A stretch of DNA of 64,000 nucleotides, taken from contig JABLXC010000003.1 of assembly GCA_013178185.1 (NCBI GenBank), positions 62,001-126,000 on the forward strand. Direction: 5' to 3'. The notes under the pieces are model-generated. The model ran no database searches, was not told the origin of the DNA, and was given only the letters and a program-made list of their open reading frames with translations. Made by a program: the position numbers and the translations under genes. Position 1 is the stretch's first letter. Each line of letters begins with the position of its first letter. Shown here piece after piece: positions 52,411 to 62,445 of the stretch. This DNA comes from Anaerolineae bacterium. GTDB taxonomy: Bacteria; Chloroflexota; Anaerolineae; Anaerolineales; Anaerolineaceae.

Positions 52411-53451
52411 ATGCCTGAGGATTATGCCAGCAGGGTGAAGGATATTCCTCTATACCGTCCAGGTAAACCGCCCTTGACCTATTTTAACAGCAGTTTTATG
52501 GACGAGCTGGAAAAGACCTGGCGCCGTCCGTGGGGCAGCCAGTCCAGCTACGCAAGACTACGGGCGGTGATCGTCCACCGGCCAGGGTCAGAAGCATCTT
52601 GGGGTGATGTCGATCCGGACTTTTTTAATTTACCCACCGGGATGCCAGATCTGGCGCGTATGCAGGCACAGCATGACGCATTCGTGCGAGTGCTGCAGGA
52701 AAACGGCGTCGAGACGATTTCCTTAGATGCCCCGCCGCCGGTTTTGGGTACGTACGGGGTGCCACTGCGCAGCGCCACCTACACACACGAGACTTTGATG
52801 GTGAAGGGCGGCGCGATCATCTGCCGCTGCGCGCCAGCCTATAAACGCGGGCTGGAGTATTACCAATCCCGCACTTTAGGGAAGCTGGGCTGCCCAATTC
52901 TGCATACTGTGCGTGGCGAAGGATTTTTCGAATCTAGCAACGCAGTCTGGCTGGATAAGAAAAGTTTGCCCCTGGCGGTCAGCCAGCGAGCTAATATGCA
53001 GGGGGTGCTTCAAGTTTCTGCTGTGGTGCGTGAGTTTGGGGTCGAGGATGTACATATCGTTCACCTTCCTGGTCCTTTGAACACGCGCCGGTCTCAAACC
53101 GGGGGCGGGGGCGGCGCTTTTCATTTGGATATGGTTTTTGGTGTTGCGGCTCCTCGCATCGGCGTGATCTACCCCGCCTGCGTTGGCTACGAGTTTATTG
53201 ATTATCTGCTGCACAAGAAGAATTTTGACCTGATTGAAATCCCTGAAGAGGAAGTGAATGGCTGCCCGTCGAATTTTCTGGTTCTAGAACCCGGCAAGTT
53301 GATCATGCCGGCTGGCAATCCCACAGTAACCGCCGAACTGCGTAAGCGCGGCATTACGGTCATCGAGGTTGATCTCAGTGAGTTCACGAACGCTGGCGGC
53401 GGCCCCACCTGCATGACCATGCCCTTGATTCGCGACGAGGAAAAAGATTGA
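52411..53451 (+). CDS. Arginine-deiminase/amidinotransferase-fold protein
   Basis: The protein has 346 residues from ATG 52411, seven bases after AAGGAGG; the GTG six bases earlier is less well placed. The fold of guanidino-modifying enzymes is suggested by LRAVIVHRPGSE at the start, repeated GVETISL-type strands, the catalytic His in FHLDMVF and a C-terminal nucleophilic Cys in GGGPTCMTMPL. Such enzymes hydrolyse or transfer the guanidino group of arginine, methylarginines or related compounds. The exact substrate is unknown; it is not a close match to catabolic ArcA as I recall it. It is paired with a DUF169 gene 22 bases downstream. Confidence 0.75.
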   Translation: MPEDYASRVKDIPLYRPGKPPLTYFNSSFMDELEKTWRRPWGSQSSYARLRAVIVHRPGSEASWGDVDPDFFNLPTGMPDLARMQAQHDAFVRVLQENGVETISLDAPPPVLGTYGVPLRSATYTHETLMVKGGAIICRCAPAYKRGLEYYQSRTLGKLGCPILHTVRGEGFFESSNAVWLDKKSLPLAVSQRANMQGVLQVSAVVREFGVEDVHIVHLPGPLNTRRSQTGGGGGAFHLDMVFGVAAPRIGVIYPACVGYEFIDYLLHKKNFDLIEIPEEEVNGCPSNFLVLEPGKLIMPAGNPTVTAELRKRGITVIEVDLSEFTNAGGGPTCMTMPLIRDEEKD

Positions 53452-53473
53452 ATTTTTATAAAGGAGGGAAACC

Positions 53474-54244
53474 ATGTCAATTGCAACCTATATCGAAATG
53501 GGGACGGAGTTGAAACATTTTCTTAGTTTACAAAGGCCGTTGGGGTTGAAATTCTGCCTTTCGGAAGAGGAGATTCCACCCAAGGCAAAGCGCCCGCTGC
53601 GTGATTTTAATATCCATATGGGAGTATGCCAGGCAGTCAATACCGCCCGGAATTTTGGTTATACCATAGGGATGACGCTGGAGGATATGTTCTGCCTGCC
53701 GGGGGCATCGGTCTTCGGTTTGATGGATTTTGATTATTCCTTCTACCCGCACCACACGAAGGACGAAACCGCCGGTCGAAAATTAGACAAGTTTTACAAT
53801 GAGCGCAACCGCTTGCTGCCGAAAGATAAGTACAAAGCCGTTGTGTTTTCGCCCCTTGACCGCTTGATGGTAGAACCTGATGTCATCGTTGTGTATGGTT
53901 CACCAGCGCAAATCGCGAAAATATCCAAGGCGTTTACCTGGCATGGCGAGACGGTCTCGACCCTGTTCGCGGGCGGGTTGGGCTGTTCAACTTATGCGGC
54001 AGCCTTCGCGGAAAAGAAACCGCTGATCAAGCTAGCTGCAGGCGGTGAGAAAATCATGGCCGGTACCGGTGAATATGAAGTGGATATTTGTTTCCCGGCA
54101 GAGCAGTTGCCAGACGTGCTAGAAGGGTTGAAAGGCACTCAGCGCATGTTGCCTTACCCGATGATTTGCACCACCCTGCTGAACGAGCCCGTTGTGCCGG
54201 AGGATTATAAGATCACCTACCGTGAGCTGGCGAATCGCTTATGA
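53474..54244 (+). CDS. DUF169 family protein
   Basis: The 256-residue soluble protein matches DUF169 (COG2043): RPLGLKFCLSEEE at the start, HMGVCQAVNTAR with a conserved Cys, and VFSPLDRLMVEPDVIVVYG. A later Cys-containing block is GGLGCSTYAAAF, with RMLPYPMICTTLL near the end. The two conserved cysteines suggest metal or cofactor binding, but the family's function is not established. AGGAGG precedes the ATG. Its tight spacing with the deiminase-like gene and the strong terminator after it suggest a two-gene operon. Confidence 0.8.
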   Translation: MSIATYIEMGTELKHFLSLQRPLGLKFCLSEEEIPPKAKRPLRDFNIHMGVCQAVNTARNFGYTIGMTLEDMFCLPGASVFGLMDFDYSFYPHHTKDETAGRKLDKFYNERNRLLPKDKYKAVVFSPLDRLMVEPDVIVVYGSPAQIAKISKAFTWHGETVSTLFAGGLGCSTYAAAFAEKKPLIKLAAGGEKIMAGTGEYEVDICFPAEQLPDVLEGLKGTQRMLPYPMICTTLLNEPVVPEDYKITYRELANRL

Positions 54245-54329
54245 TTGGCTGGCGGCCACCTGAGTGCGGGGCTTGCAGGTTTACCACGCTGTTGTAAATT
54301 GCGCGCTGCCTGGATCTTCCGGGGACGTT

Positions 54330-54363
54330 GCCGGGCTGCAACACCAGCCCGGCTTTTTGTTTT
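54330..54363 (+). terminator. Strong intrinsic terminator after the DUF169 gene
   Basis: GCCGGGCTG pairs with CAGCCCGGC (9 bp, loop CAACAC), then TTTTTGTTTT. It separates this pair of genes from the nuo operon. Confidence 0.9.
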
Positions 54364-54370
54364 GTGAAAT

Positions 54371-54400
54371 TTACCACCAGAAAAAAACCTGTGATATACT
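54371..54400 (+). promoter_or_regulatory. Promoter of the nuo operon
   Basis: TTACCA (54371-54376), 18 bases, and an extended TGATATACT -10 (54392-54400), 42 bases before nuoA. A second extended -10 (TGCTAAAAT, 54406-54414) lies just downstream. Confidence 0.55.
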
Positions 54401-54442
54401 TAATCTGCTAAAATAAGACTAATTCAGTAAGGATTGTATCTT

Positions 54443-54799
54443 ATGCTGGAAAAGTACCTCCCCCTTGCCATTATCCTGGCCTTTGCAGTGTTCATCGGGT
54501 TCTTTGTTGTCATTCTGGGGACGATTTTTGGCCCGCGCCGCCCCACGGAACGCAAATCGGCGCCGTACGAATCGGGTATGATCCCGTATGGTCCAGGAAC
54601 CCGGCGGATGAATGTCTCTTATTATTTGGTGGCGGTGCTTTTTATCCTCTTTGACATTGAAATTGTATTTGTGTTGCCATGGGCTGTGATCTTCCGCGAA
54701 CTTGGAGTGCCCGGATTGGTGTTGATGGGAATTTTCTTGGTCGTTTTAGAGGTGGCGTTTGTTTACGCGTGGAAGAAAGGAGCTTTGGAATGGGAATAG
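54443..54799 (+). CDS. nuoA: NADH-quinone oxidoreductase subunit A
   Basis: NuoA is a small three-helix membrane subunit of complex I. The protein has 118 residues from ATG 54443; a TTG three codons earlier is possible. The family block [15 protein letters not shown] is followed by the [13 protein letters not shown] helix with its conserved acidic residues, near quinone and the Nqo7-type loop. It is the first gene of the operon and overlaps nuoB by 10 bases. Confidence 0.95.
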   Translation: MLEKYLPLAIILAFAVFIGFFVVILGTIFGPRRPTERKSAPYESGMIPYGPGTRRMNVSYYLVAVLFILFDIEIVFVLPWAVIFRELGVPGLVLMGIFLVVLEVAFVYAWKKGALEWE

Positions 54800-55272
54800 A
54801 ACAAAAAACCGGAAACATGGGTGTGGTGACCACCACCCTGGAACAGGTGGTGAACTGGTCCAGAACCAATTCCATGTGGCCGATGTTGTTTGGTCTGGCC
54901 TGCTGCGCTATCGAAATGATGGCCGCACAGGCCTCAAATTATGATATGAGCCGTTTCGGCATGGAGTTGATGCGCGCCAGCCCGCGCCAATCCGATTTGA
55001 TGATTGTGGCCGGACGGGTGAGCCGCAAGATGGCGCCGGTGCTGCGCCAGCTTTACGACCAGATGCCTGATCCGAAATGGGTGATTGCCATGGGTGATTG
55101 CGCTTCCTGTGGGGGGGTCTTCAATAACTACGCAATCGTTCAGGGCGTTGATGAAATCGTGCCGGTGGATGTTTACGTAGCGGGTTGCCCGCCGCGCCCA
55201 GAAGGGCTGATTCATGGCATCATGACCCTGCACGAAAAGGTCAAGCAAGAACAATTGACGAAGTGGAAATAG
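54790..55272 (+). CDS. nuoB: NADH-quinone oxidoreductase subunit B
   Basis: NuoB carries the terminal N2 [4Fe-4S] cluster that reduces quinone. The protein has 160 residues from ATG 54790, chosen because AAGGAG lies eight bases upstream; the longer frame lies inside nuoA. Its cysteines are visible as the adjacent pair in GLACCAIEM, then GDCASCGG and GCPPRPE. The spacing matches the family. Confidence 0.96.
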   Translation: MGIEQKTGNMGVVTTTLEQVVNWSRTNSMWPMLFGLACCAIEMMAAQASNYDMSRFGMELMRASPRQSDLMIVAGRVSRKMAPVLRQLYDQMPDPKWVIAMGDCASCGGVFNNYAIVQGVDEIVPVDVYVAGCPPRPEGLIHGIMTLHEKVKQEQLTKWK

Positions 55273-55310
55273 CGCCAGCCGCTGGCTGGTCAATTGCCGA
55301 GGGATGGCCT

Positions 55311-55823
55311 ATGACTGAATCAATCCAACCCGCTTTAAATGCCATACAAGAGCGCTTTGGCGCTCGAGCACAAACCTTTCGCGGCGAAACCACCCTGCAT
55401 TTGACGCCTGGTCGTCTGGTGGCAGCGGCGCAGGCGCTGCGCGATGAATTTGGTTTTGGGAGGCTGGTGGACATTACGGCTGTCGATTACTGGCCGCAAG
55501 AGAAACCCCGTTTTCATGTGGTTGTCCAGCTCTACAACATGACCTCTCACCAGTACCTTCGCTTGCGGGCGGCTCTGGATGGCAATGCTGCCAGCCTGCC
55601 GACATTAACCGGTCTGTACCCCAACGCGAACTGGTATGAGCGTGAAGTCTGGGATATGTTTGGCATCCGGTTTGAGGGCCATCCGGATCCTCGCCGCATC
55701 ATCATGCCCGCCGACTGGCAGGGTCATCCGCTGCGCAAGGATTATCCGCTGGGATACGAAGAAGTGCAGTTTACCTTTAACTTCGATGAAATTCTCAAGC
55801 GCAAGCCGCATCCAAAGGAATAA
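55311..55823 (+). CDS. nuoC: NADH-quinone oxidoreductase subunit C
   Basis: NuoC is a 30-kDa-type subunit of the peripheral arm; here it is separate from NuoD. The protein has 170 residues from ATG 55311 (GAGGG upstream). The signature is [19 protein letters not shown], then [11 protein letters not shown] and [11 protein letters not shown]. Confidence 0.95.
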   Translation: MTESIQPALNAIQERFGARAQTFRGETTLHLTPGRLVAAAQALRDEFGFGRLVDITAVDYWPQEKPRFHVVVQLYNMTSHQYLRLRAALDGNAASLPTLTGLYPNANWYEREVWDMFGIRFEGHPDPRRIIMPADWQGHPLRKDYPLGYEEVQFTFNFDEILKRKPHPKE

Positions 55824-55828
55824 AGCCT

Positions 55829-57058
55829 ATGACTGAGATTCGTGATGTTGATGTAGCTGAATTACGCCACCTGGTCTCGGAACGAGCGCTTAAGGGGGAG
55901 ACCATGTTGTTGAACATGGGGCCGCAGCACCCCAGCACCCATGGCGTGCTTCGCCTGATGCTCGAGCTGGATGGCGAGATTGTTGTGAACTGCATTCCTG
56001 ATATCGGTTTTCTTCACACCGGCGTCGAAAAGAACATGGAATCTAAGACCTATCAGAAGGCCGAAGTGATGACCGATCGTCTGGATTACATGAACCCCAT
56101 TGGGAACAACCTGGTGTATTGTCTGGCTGTCGAAAAATTGTGCGATCTGGATGTGCCGCTGCGCGCCCAAGGGGTGCGGGTTATCCTGGCAGAGCTGACC
56201 CGTTTGAATTCTCACTTATTGTGGCTGGGAACCTCTGGCCTCGATATCGGCGCCATGTCGTTGTTCCTTTACTGTATGCGCGAGCGCGAGATGATCCTGG
56301 ACATCTTTGAAATGTGTTCAGGGCAACGTATGATGACCACCTACATCCGTCCTGGCGGGCTATGGCGGGATGTCCCAGTGGAGTTCGAAGGGGCGGTACG
56401 AGATTTTATCGAGCTGATGCCGCGCCGGATTGAAGAATATGAGAGCTTGCTCAACGAGAATCCGCTCTTCCTGGAGCGCACTGCAGGAATTGGCGTCCTG
56501 ACGTATGAGAATGCGATCCGCTGGGGCGCAACTGGCCCGATTGCTCGCGGTTCTGGCGTTAAGTTCGACCTCCGCAAAGAGCGGCCGTACATGGGGTACG
56601 AACAGTACGATTTTGATATCCCCACCCGCACCGAAGGGGACGTGCGCGCTCGTTATCTGGTACGCATGGATGAAATGCGGGAGTCGCTCAAAATTATCCG
56701 GCAGGCGCTCGATAAACTGCCGTATGGCCCAGTGCGCAGTAACAATCGCAAGTTTATCCCGCCGCCGCGCTCCGAAATTGGCGTCAGCATGGAAGCGCTC
56801 ATCCACCATTTCAAACTATGGACGGAGGGTTTCAATGTTCCCAAGGGTGCGATTTACACTGCCATCGAGTCGCCGCGTGGCGAATTGGGTGTTTACCTGG
56901 AAAGTGACGGTGGCCCCAAGCCCTACCGGGTGCACTACCGCACGCCGTCTTTTGCGGCTTTGCAACTCATGCCCTTACTTGCAAAAGGTCATTTCATCGC
57001 AGATCTGGTGGCGATTATCGCCAGTATCGATATTGTTTTGGGAGATACAGACCGGTGA
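55829..57058 (+). CDS. nuoD: NADH-quinone oxidoreductase subunit D
   Basis: NuoD is the 49-kDa-type subunit that forms the quinone-binding cavity with NuoB. The 409-residue protein shows NMGPQHPSTHGVLRL with the conserved His of the quinone site, YLDYMNPIG-type and HTGVEKNMESKTY blocks, and YIRPGGLWRDVP. The C-terminal IASIDIVLGDTDR matches the end of the family. Confidence 0.96.
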   Translation: MTEIRDVDVAELRHLVSERALKGETMLLNMGPQHPSTHGVLRLMLELDGEIVVNCIPDIGFLHTGVEKNMESKTYQKAEVMTDRLDYMNPIGNNLVYCLAVEKLCDLDVPLRAQGVRVILAELTRLNSHLLWLGTSGLDIGAMSLFLYCMREREMILDIFEMCSGQRMMTTYIRPGGLWRDVPVEFEGAVRDFIELMPRRIEEYESLLNENPLFLERTAGIGVLTYENAIRWGATGPIARGSGVKFDLRKERPYMGYEQYDFDIPTRTEGDVRARYLVRMDEMRESLKIIRQALDKLPYGPVRSNNRKFIPPPRSEIGVSMEALIHHFKLWTEGFNVPKGAIYTAIESPRGELGVYLESDGGPKPYRVHYRTPSFAALQLMPLLAKGHFIADLVAIIASIDIVLGDTDR

Positions 57059-57573
57059 ACGAATTGCAGAAACAATACCCCGATGAAATTCGCCAAATCC
57101 TGGCGAAATATCCTCCCGAATATAAACGTTCGGCGGTTATGCCCTTGTTACACCTGGCACAGCGCCAGAATGGGCATGTCTCGCCCTCGGCAATCGACGA
57201 GATTGCTGAAATCCTGGATGTTTCACCAACCGATGTGGTCTCGGTGGCTGGTTTTTATACGCTCTTTCACCTGGAAGAGGGCGGCCGCTATCGCATTCAA
57301 ATTTGCACCGATTTGCCCTGCGCCTTGCGAGGCGCAGAGCATTTCCTGAAAGCGGTCTGTGAGGAGTTGGGCGTCGCAGTCGGTGAAACCACCCCTGATG
57401 GCCTGTTTACTGTTGAAGAAGTCAAATGCCTGGCTGCCTGTCATCGGGCTCCCATGTTTCAGCTTCAAGGGGATGGTGAAATTGCATATCACGAAGACCA
57501 GACCATTGAAAAATTCCGGGCATTGGTCAACGACTTGCGCCGGCATGCCCAAACTCACAAGGAGGCGGCATGA
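57055..57573 (+). CDS. nuoE: NADH-quinone oxidoreductase subunit E
   Basis: NuoE carries the N1a [2Fe-2S] cluster. The 172-residue protein has the thioredoxin-like ligands CTDLPC and CLAAC in the family spacing, after the helical AVMPLLHLAQRQNGHVS region. The start is GTG 57055, which overlaps the nuoD stop by four bases. NuoE is the sign that a full NADH-oxidising module is present. Confidence 0.94.
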   Translation: MNELQKQYPDEIRQILAKYPPEYKRSAVMPLLHLAQRQNGHVSPSAIDEIAEILDVSPTDVVSVAGFYTLFHLEEGGRYRIQICTDLPCALRGAEHFLKAVCEELGVAVGETTPDGLFTVEEVKCLAACHRAPMFQLQGDGEIAYHEDQTIEKFRALVNDLRRHAQTHKEAA

Positions 57574-58820
57574 GCGGATACGTACTTCTGCGCCATCGAG
57601 ATATCCCCGACCTTCACAAGCTGGATGTCTATCTGGCCAACGGTGGGTTTGCTGCTTTCAAAAAGGCCGTCACAGCGATGAAGCCCGAAGAAGTCTTGAA
57701 AGAAGTGATGGACTCTGGGCTTCGCGGCAGGGGCGGCGCCGGGTTCCCTACCGGCGTGAAATGGAGTTTTTTGCCCAATAAGATCTGGCCGCATTATGTG
57801 GTTGCCAACGCTGACGAGTCGGAGCCGGGCACCTTTAAAGACCGCGAACTTCTTGAAAGCAATCCCTTTCAGTTTTTGGAAGGGCTCATGCTTTCTTGTT
57901 ACGCTGTTCAAGCGAACGTTGGCTATGTCTATTTGCGGGGAGAATTTTGGCGGATAGCCGGGCAGATTGACGGCTGCATCGCTGATCTCGAAGCCGCCGG
58001 CCTATTGGGCGAGAAATTATACGGTAGCGACTACAGCCTGCGCCTGTACACCCACCTGGGCGCTGGAGCTTATATCTGCGGAGAAGAAACTGCCCTGCTC
58101 GAATCAATCGAAGGCAACCTTGGACAGCCCCGCTTGCGCCCGCCCTTCCCGGCAACGGCGGGGTTGTATGGCAAGCCGACCGTGATCAACAACGTTGAGA
58201 CACTTGCAAATGTTCCGCCTATCATCGAGCGCGGCGCGGCCTGGTACCGCACCTTTGGCACCGAGAAAAGCCCCGGCGTTAAGATCTTTAGCCTTTCTGG
58301 GAATATTAACAAACCGGGTAACTATGAGCTTCCTTTGGGGACCACCTTTCGAGAATTGATTTACACCCATGGCGGCGGCATTCCGGGCGGGCGCGGCGTT
58401 AAAGCGATTATGGCTGCCGGCGCGTCGTCTACCCTGATTCTTGCTAACGATCAATCCCTGGATACGCCGATGGATTATGAATCCACGCAGCAGCTAGGAG
58501 CGCCGCTTGGTTCAGCCTCGGTGATCGTGATTGATGATTCGGTCAACATTGCCTGGCTGGTGAGAAAAACGGTGAACTTCTTCAAACACGAATCTTGCGG
58601 CAAATGCACCCCCTGTCGTGAGGGTACGTTCTGGATGGATAATATCGCCCGTCGCCTTATCAGCGGCCAGGGCAGCCTCAAAGATATTGATTTGCTTTAT
58701 AACGTTGCTTCCCAGATGCAGGGCAAGTGCCTGTGCGCTCTGGGTGAATTTTCTACCATGGCGGTTGCTTCTGGTATCGAGAAGTTCCGCAAAGATTTTG
58801 AAGCACTGGTTAAGACATAA
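57570..58820 (+). CDS. nuoF: NADH-quinone oxidoreductase subunit F
   Basis: NuoF binds NADH, FMN and the N3 [4Fe-4S] cluster. The 416-residue protein has the nucleotide and flavin motif GRGGAGFPTGVKW, then ADESEPGTFKDRE, ICGEETALLESIEG, and the cluster ligands in ESCGKCTPCREG plus the later Cys in GKCLCALGEFS. The ATG overlaps the nuoE stop (ATGA). Confidence 0.96.
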   Translation: MSGYVLLRHRDIPDLHKLDVYLANGGFAAFKKAVTAMKPEEVLKEVMDSGLRGRGGAGFPTGVKWSFLPNKIWPHYVVANADESEPGTFKDRELLESNPFQFLEGLMLSCYAVQANVGYVYLRGEFWRIAGQIDGCIADLEAAGLLGEKLYGSDYSLRLYTHLGAGAYICGEETALLESIEGNLGQPRLRPPFPATAGLYGKPTVINNVETLANVPPIIERGAAWYRTFGTEKSPGVKIFSLSGNINKPGNYELPLGTTFRELIYTHGGGIPGGRGVKAIMAAGASSTLILANDQSLDTPMDYESTQQLGAPLGSASVIVIDDSVNIAWLVRKTVNFFKHESCGKCTPCREGTFWMDNIARRLISGQGSLKDIDLLYNVASQMQGKCLCALGEFSTMAVASGIEKFRKDFEALVKT

Positions 58821-58927
58821 TCCTGCGGCGCCGGAAACCGCCAGAGAGCCAGGGGCCCGCCTGACTTCCCTTCGCTTTCGACGGTCTCTGCGAACTCCAG
58901 GTTAAACAACAATAGGAGTTTCACTGC

Positions 58928-61423
58928 ATGGCTGTGAAAATGGTAAATCTCACAATCGACAACCATCCGGTCAGTGTACCTGCCGGCACATTGGTGGTGG
59001 ATGCTGCCAAGAAGGTGGGTATTGAAATCCCGGTGTTTTGCTACCACCCCAAGATGGACCCGGTTGGGATGTGCCGGTTATGCCTGGTGGAGATCGGCCG
59101 CCCGATGGTGGATCGGGCGACCAATCAACCAGTATTGGAAGCGGATGGCAGTCCGAAGATCTCCTTTGGCCCCAAACTTGAGACTGCATGCACCACCCCG
59201 GTTTCAGAAGGTATGGTGGTCCTGACCGAAAATGACAAGGTGTCTGAGGCACGCAAGGATATCCTGGAATTTATCCTCACCTCTCATCCGCTTGACTGCC
59301 CGGTGTGCGATAAAGGCGGTGAATGTCCTTTACAGAATCTGACCATGCGCTTTGGGCCTGGAGAAAGCCGTTTTTTGTTTGACGAGAAAATGCGGCTTGC
59401 CAAACAGGTGCCGCTGGGCGAATTAATCCTGTTGGACCGCGAACGTTGCATCCAGTGTGCTCGCTGTGTGCGTTTTCAAAAAGAAATTGTTGATGATCCT
59501 GTGATTGGTTTTTCACAGCGCGGCCGCGCGCTGGAAATTGTGACGTTCTCGGATCCGGGGTTCGATTCTATCTTCTCCGGCAATACCACCGACATTTGCC
59601 CTGTGGGTGCCTTGACCACCAGTGATTTTCGGTTTGGGGCCCGCCCCTGGGAGATGAATGCAGCCGCCTCGCTTTGCACCCACTGCCCAGTGGGCTGCAA
59701 CCTCACCATTAACGTACGCCGCGAGGCGCGCGCCGGCGGGCGCGATGTCATCAAACGGATCATGCCTCGCCAGAACGAAAGCGTGAATGAGATTTGGATT
59801 TGCGACAAGGGCCGGTTTGCCTATCATTTTACCGAAAGCGAGCAGCGGCTTACCGAACCGATGATGCGCAAGGGGAGTGAATTGGTAGCCGTCAGTTGGG
59901 ATGAGGCTTTGCAGGCGGCTGCTTCTCGCCTGAAAAAAGCCGGTGAGAAAACGATCACGCTGGCTGGCGGCCGGTTATCCAATGAGGATTTGTTCAACCT
60001 TTGCCAGTTGACATCGGGGCTTGGTGGCCAGTACTGGATGCATGGGACGATGGGCGGCGGAGATCTTCTGGCTCAGGTGGGGGTTGGCCAGGGCACCAAT
60101 TTGGGTGAGTTCGGCCCTGGTTCAGCTATCCTGGTGGTTGCCAGCGACCTGCACGAAGAGGCGCCGGTTTGGTGGCTGCGGGTAAAACAGGCCGCCGAGC
60201 GCGGCGCGACCCTAATTGTTGCCAGCGCCCGGCCTACCCGGCTGGACCGCTTTGCGAAGTGTGTCATCCGCTATGCCTATGGCGAGGAGGTAGAAACCGT
60301 TACCTCGCTGGTGCCGGAATACAAAACGGATGTTTCAGAGGCGATCTGCGCCGGCATTCAGGGCATCCTGGGCGCTGAAAATTTGGTGGTATTCTTTGGG
60401 AGCGATGGGCTGGGGCTGGAAGGAACGACCGCCCTTGCTGCGGCCTGTATGGAACTGCTTGTGAAGACCAACCATTTTGGCCGCGCCAATAATGGCTTGA
60501 TTGCCGTCTGGCCGAACGCCAACACGCAGGGCGCTTTTGAGCTTGGATACCGCCCGGCGGCTGATCTGGCCAGCCGCTTGGCTGAAGCCCAGGTGGCTTA
60601 CATTGCCGCCGCAGACCCCGCTGGTGATGACCCCGCCCTGGCCGAAGCGCTGCGCAAGACCGGTTTCATCATTGTCCAGGAACTGTTCATGACACCCACA
60701 GCCCGGATGGCGGACCTGGTTCTGCCGGCGCAGGCTTTTACCGAGCGTGAAGGGACTTTTGTTTCGGGCGAACGCCGCGTCCAGCGGTATTATCCGGCGG
60801 TCAGGCCGATTTCTGGACCGCGCCCTGATTTTCAGATCGCCGCTCAAATTGCTGCTCAGCTTGGGTTCTCGCTGGAAGAGCGTCTGGCTTCACTGGTGTT
60901 CCAGCGCCTGTCTGAAGCGATGCCAGATTTTGCCGGTCTAACTTACCAGCAACTGGCTATGGTGGAGGAACAATGGCCTCTCATTGGCCGCCACGACCTT
61001 TATTTTGGCGGCACGGGCTATGACAACCATCAGGGTCTGGGTGTACAGCTCAAACCGGCTGCCCAGCGGCTGGAACCGCTCAACCTGCCGGACGTGCCAG
61101 AACTACCCCCGCTTCAGGCACCGGAAGGCGCCTTTCTGGTGGTTCCGATTACTTGCTTGTATGATCGCGGCCAGACATTGCTACCGACCTCGTTGTTGCA
61201 CGAGCGCATGGAAAAACCGGCGATCTACGTTCACCCGAAACTGGCTACACGGGTCGGTTTGGAGGATAAGCAGAGTTTTCAGCTTGTCCTAAATGGGATA
61301 TCGACACTCGTTCAAGTGATTTTCGACGAAAATGCCCCCGAAGGCGCTGCTTTGCTGCCGCGCAGCGTGGGCGTGCCAATACAAGGGCCTGCGCTGGCTC
61401 AAAAAGAGATCGTCAGCGGTTAG
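58928..61423 (+). CDS. nuoG: NADH-quinone oxidoreductase subunit G
   Basis: NuoG is the largest peripheral subunit. In 831 residues it shows a ferredoxin-type [2Fe-2S] site (CYHPKMDPVGMCRLC). It has the His/Cys N5 site (HPLDCPVCDKGGECPLQ), an N4 site (CIQCARCVRF with CPVGAL) and an additional Cys set (CTHCPVGCNL) as in forms with an extra N7-type cluster. The rest is a molybdopterin-oxidoreductase-like domain. AGGAG lies nine bases before the ATG. A 107-base gap separates it from nuoF, the largest gap in the operon. Confidence 0.93.
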   Translation: MAVKMVNLTIDNHPVSVPAGTLVVDAAKKVGIEIPVFCYHPKMDPVGMCRLCLVEIGRPMVDRATNQPVLEADGSPKISFGPKLETACTTPVSEGMVVLTENDKVSEARKDILEFILTSHPLDCPVCDKGGECPLQNLTMRFGPGESRFLFDEKMRLAKQVPLGELILLDRERCIQCARCVRFQKEIVDDPVIGFSQRGRALEIVTFSDPGFDSIFSGNTTDICPVGALTTSDFRFGARPWEMNAAASLCTHCPVGCNLTINVRREARAGGRDVIKRIMPRQNESVNEIWICDKGRFAYHFTESEQRLTEPMMRKGSELVAVSWDEALQAAASRLKKAGEKTITLAGGRLSNEDLFNLCQLTSGLGGQYWMHGTMGGGDLLAQVGVGQGTNLGEFGPGSAILVVASDLHEEAPVWWLRVKQAAERGATLIVASARPTRLDRFAKCVIRYAYGEEVETVTSLVPEYKTDVSEAICAGIQGILGAENLVVFFGSDGLGLEGTTALAAACMELLVKTNHFGRANNGLIAVWPNANTQGAFELGYRPAADLASRLAEAQVAYIAAADPAGDDPALAEALRKTGFIIVQELFMTPTARMADLVLPAQAFTEREGTFVSGERRVQRYYPAVRPISGPRPDFQIAAQIAAQLGFSLEERLASLVFQRLSEAMPDFAGLTYQQLAMVEEQWPLIGRHDLYFGGTGYDNHQGLGVQLKPAAQRLEPLNLPDVPELPPLQAPEGAFLVVPITCLYDRGQTLLPTSLLHERMEKPAIYVHPKLATRVGLEDKQSFQLVLNGISTLVQVIFDENAPEGAALLPRSVGVPIQGPALAQKEIVSG

Positions 61424-61436
61424 GCTGGAGGTTTGC

Positions 61437-62441
61437 ATGGATGGCGCCATGATTTTAGAGTGGGTGATCAAATCAATTTTTCTCATCCTGGTGATGACCG
61501 GCGGGTTTGCTTATGTGACCCTTTATGAGCGCAAGGTACTGGCCCGCATCCAGGTGCGGATCGGACCGAACCGCGCCGGGCCGTTTGGCGTGCTTCAACC
61601 GGTGGCCGATGGCATTAAATTGATCTTCAAGGAAGAACTTGTTCCGGCAAAAGCGGACAAATTGATTTTTACTCTTGCTCCGGTGCTGACCGTTATCCCG
61701 GCGCTGATCATCACGGCGGTTGTGCCGTGGGGGACAGAGGTAACACTCTTTGGCCGCACGATCAAGCTCTACCTGGCAGATATCAATATTGCAGTTTTGT
61801 ACCTGATGGCCGTTACTTCTATTTCGATCTATGGCATCGCGCTGGCGGGGTGGTCTTCGAACAATAAATACGCTACACTGGGCGGTCTGCGCGCCACCGC
61901 GCAGATGATCAGCTATGAACTGGCGCTTGGTTTTGCGATGATCGTGCCGGTGATGATGGCTGGTTCTATGAGCCTGGTGGATATTGTCGAATCGCAAAAA
62001 CCTGTCTGGTTTGTGTTCGTTCAACCGCTGGCATTTCTGATCTATTTTATCGCTGCCCTGGCGGAGATTAATCGCTCGCCGTTTGATATGCCAGAAGCCG
62101 AGCAGGAACTGACGGCTGGCTATCACACCGAGTATTCCGGCATGAAATTTGCGCTCTTTTTCATGGCTGAATATATCAAAATGATCGCCATTTCGATGAT
62201 CGGTTCTTCTTTGTTCTTGGGCGGCTATCGCGGCCCGTTTGTTGACCAGCTTCCTGCCCTGGGACCACTTTATCTCTTTATAAAGGTGGCGATTGTTCTC
62301 TTTGTCATTATCTGGATTCGCGCTACCCTGCCGCGCATCCGTTACGATCGGTTGATGCAGTTTGGCTGGAAAGTTCTCTTCCCACTGGCGCTGCTGAACG
62401 TCTTTGTAACCGGCGTGGTGCTTATACTGGTAGGAGGCTAA
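61437..62441 (+). CDS. nuoH: NADH-quinone oxidoreductase subunit H
   Basis: NuoH anchors the peripheral arm and lines the quinone channel. The protein has 334 residues from ATG 61437, with GGAGG six bases upstream; the longer frame overlaps nuoG. Signatures are TLYERKVLARIQVRIGPNR, GPFGVLQPVADGIKL, AEINRSPFDMPEAEQEL and IKMIAISMIGSSLF, with about eight membrane helices. Confidence 0.95.
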   Translation: MDGAMILEWVIKSIFLILVMTGGFAYVTLYERKVLARIQVRIGPNRAGPFGVLQPVADGIKLIFKEELVPAKADKLIFTLAPVLTVIPALIITAVVPWGTEVTLFGRTIKLYLADINIAVLYLMAVTSISIYGIALAGWSSNNKYATLGGLRATAQMISYELALGFAMIVPVMMAGSMSLVDIVESQKPVWFVFVQPLAFLIYFIAALAEINRSPFDMPEAEQELTAGYHTEYSGMKFALFFMAEYIKMIAISMIGSSLFLGGYRGPFVDQLPALGPLYLFIKVAIVLFVIIWIRATLPRIRYDRLMQFGWKVLFPLALLNVFVTGVVLILVGG

Positions 62442-62445
62442 GTTT

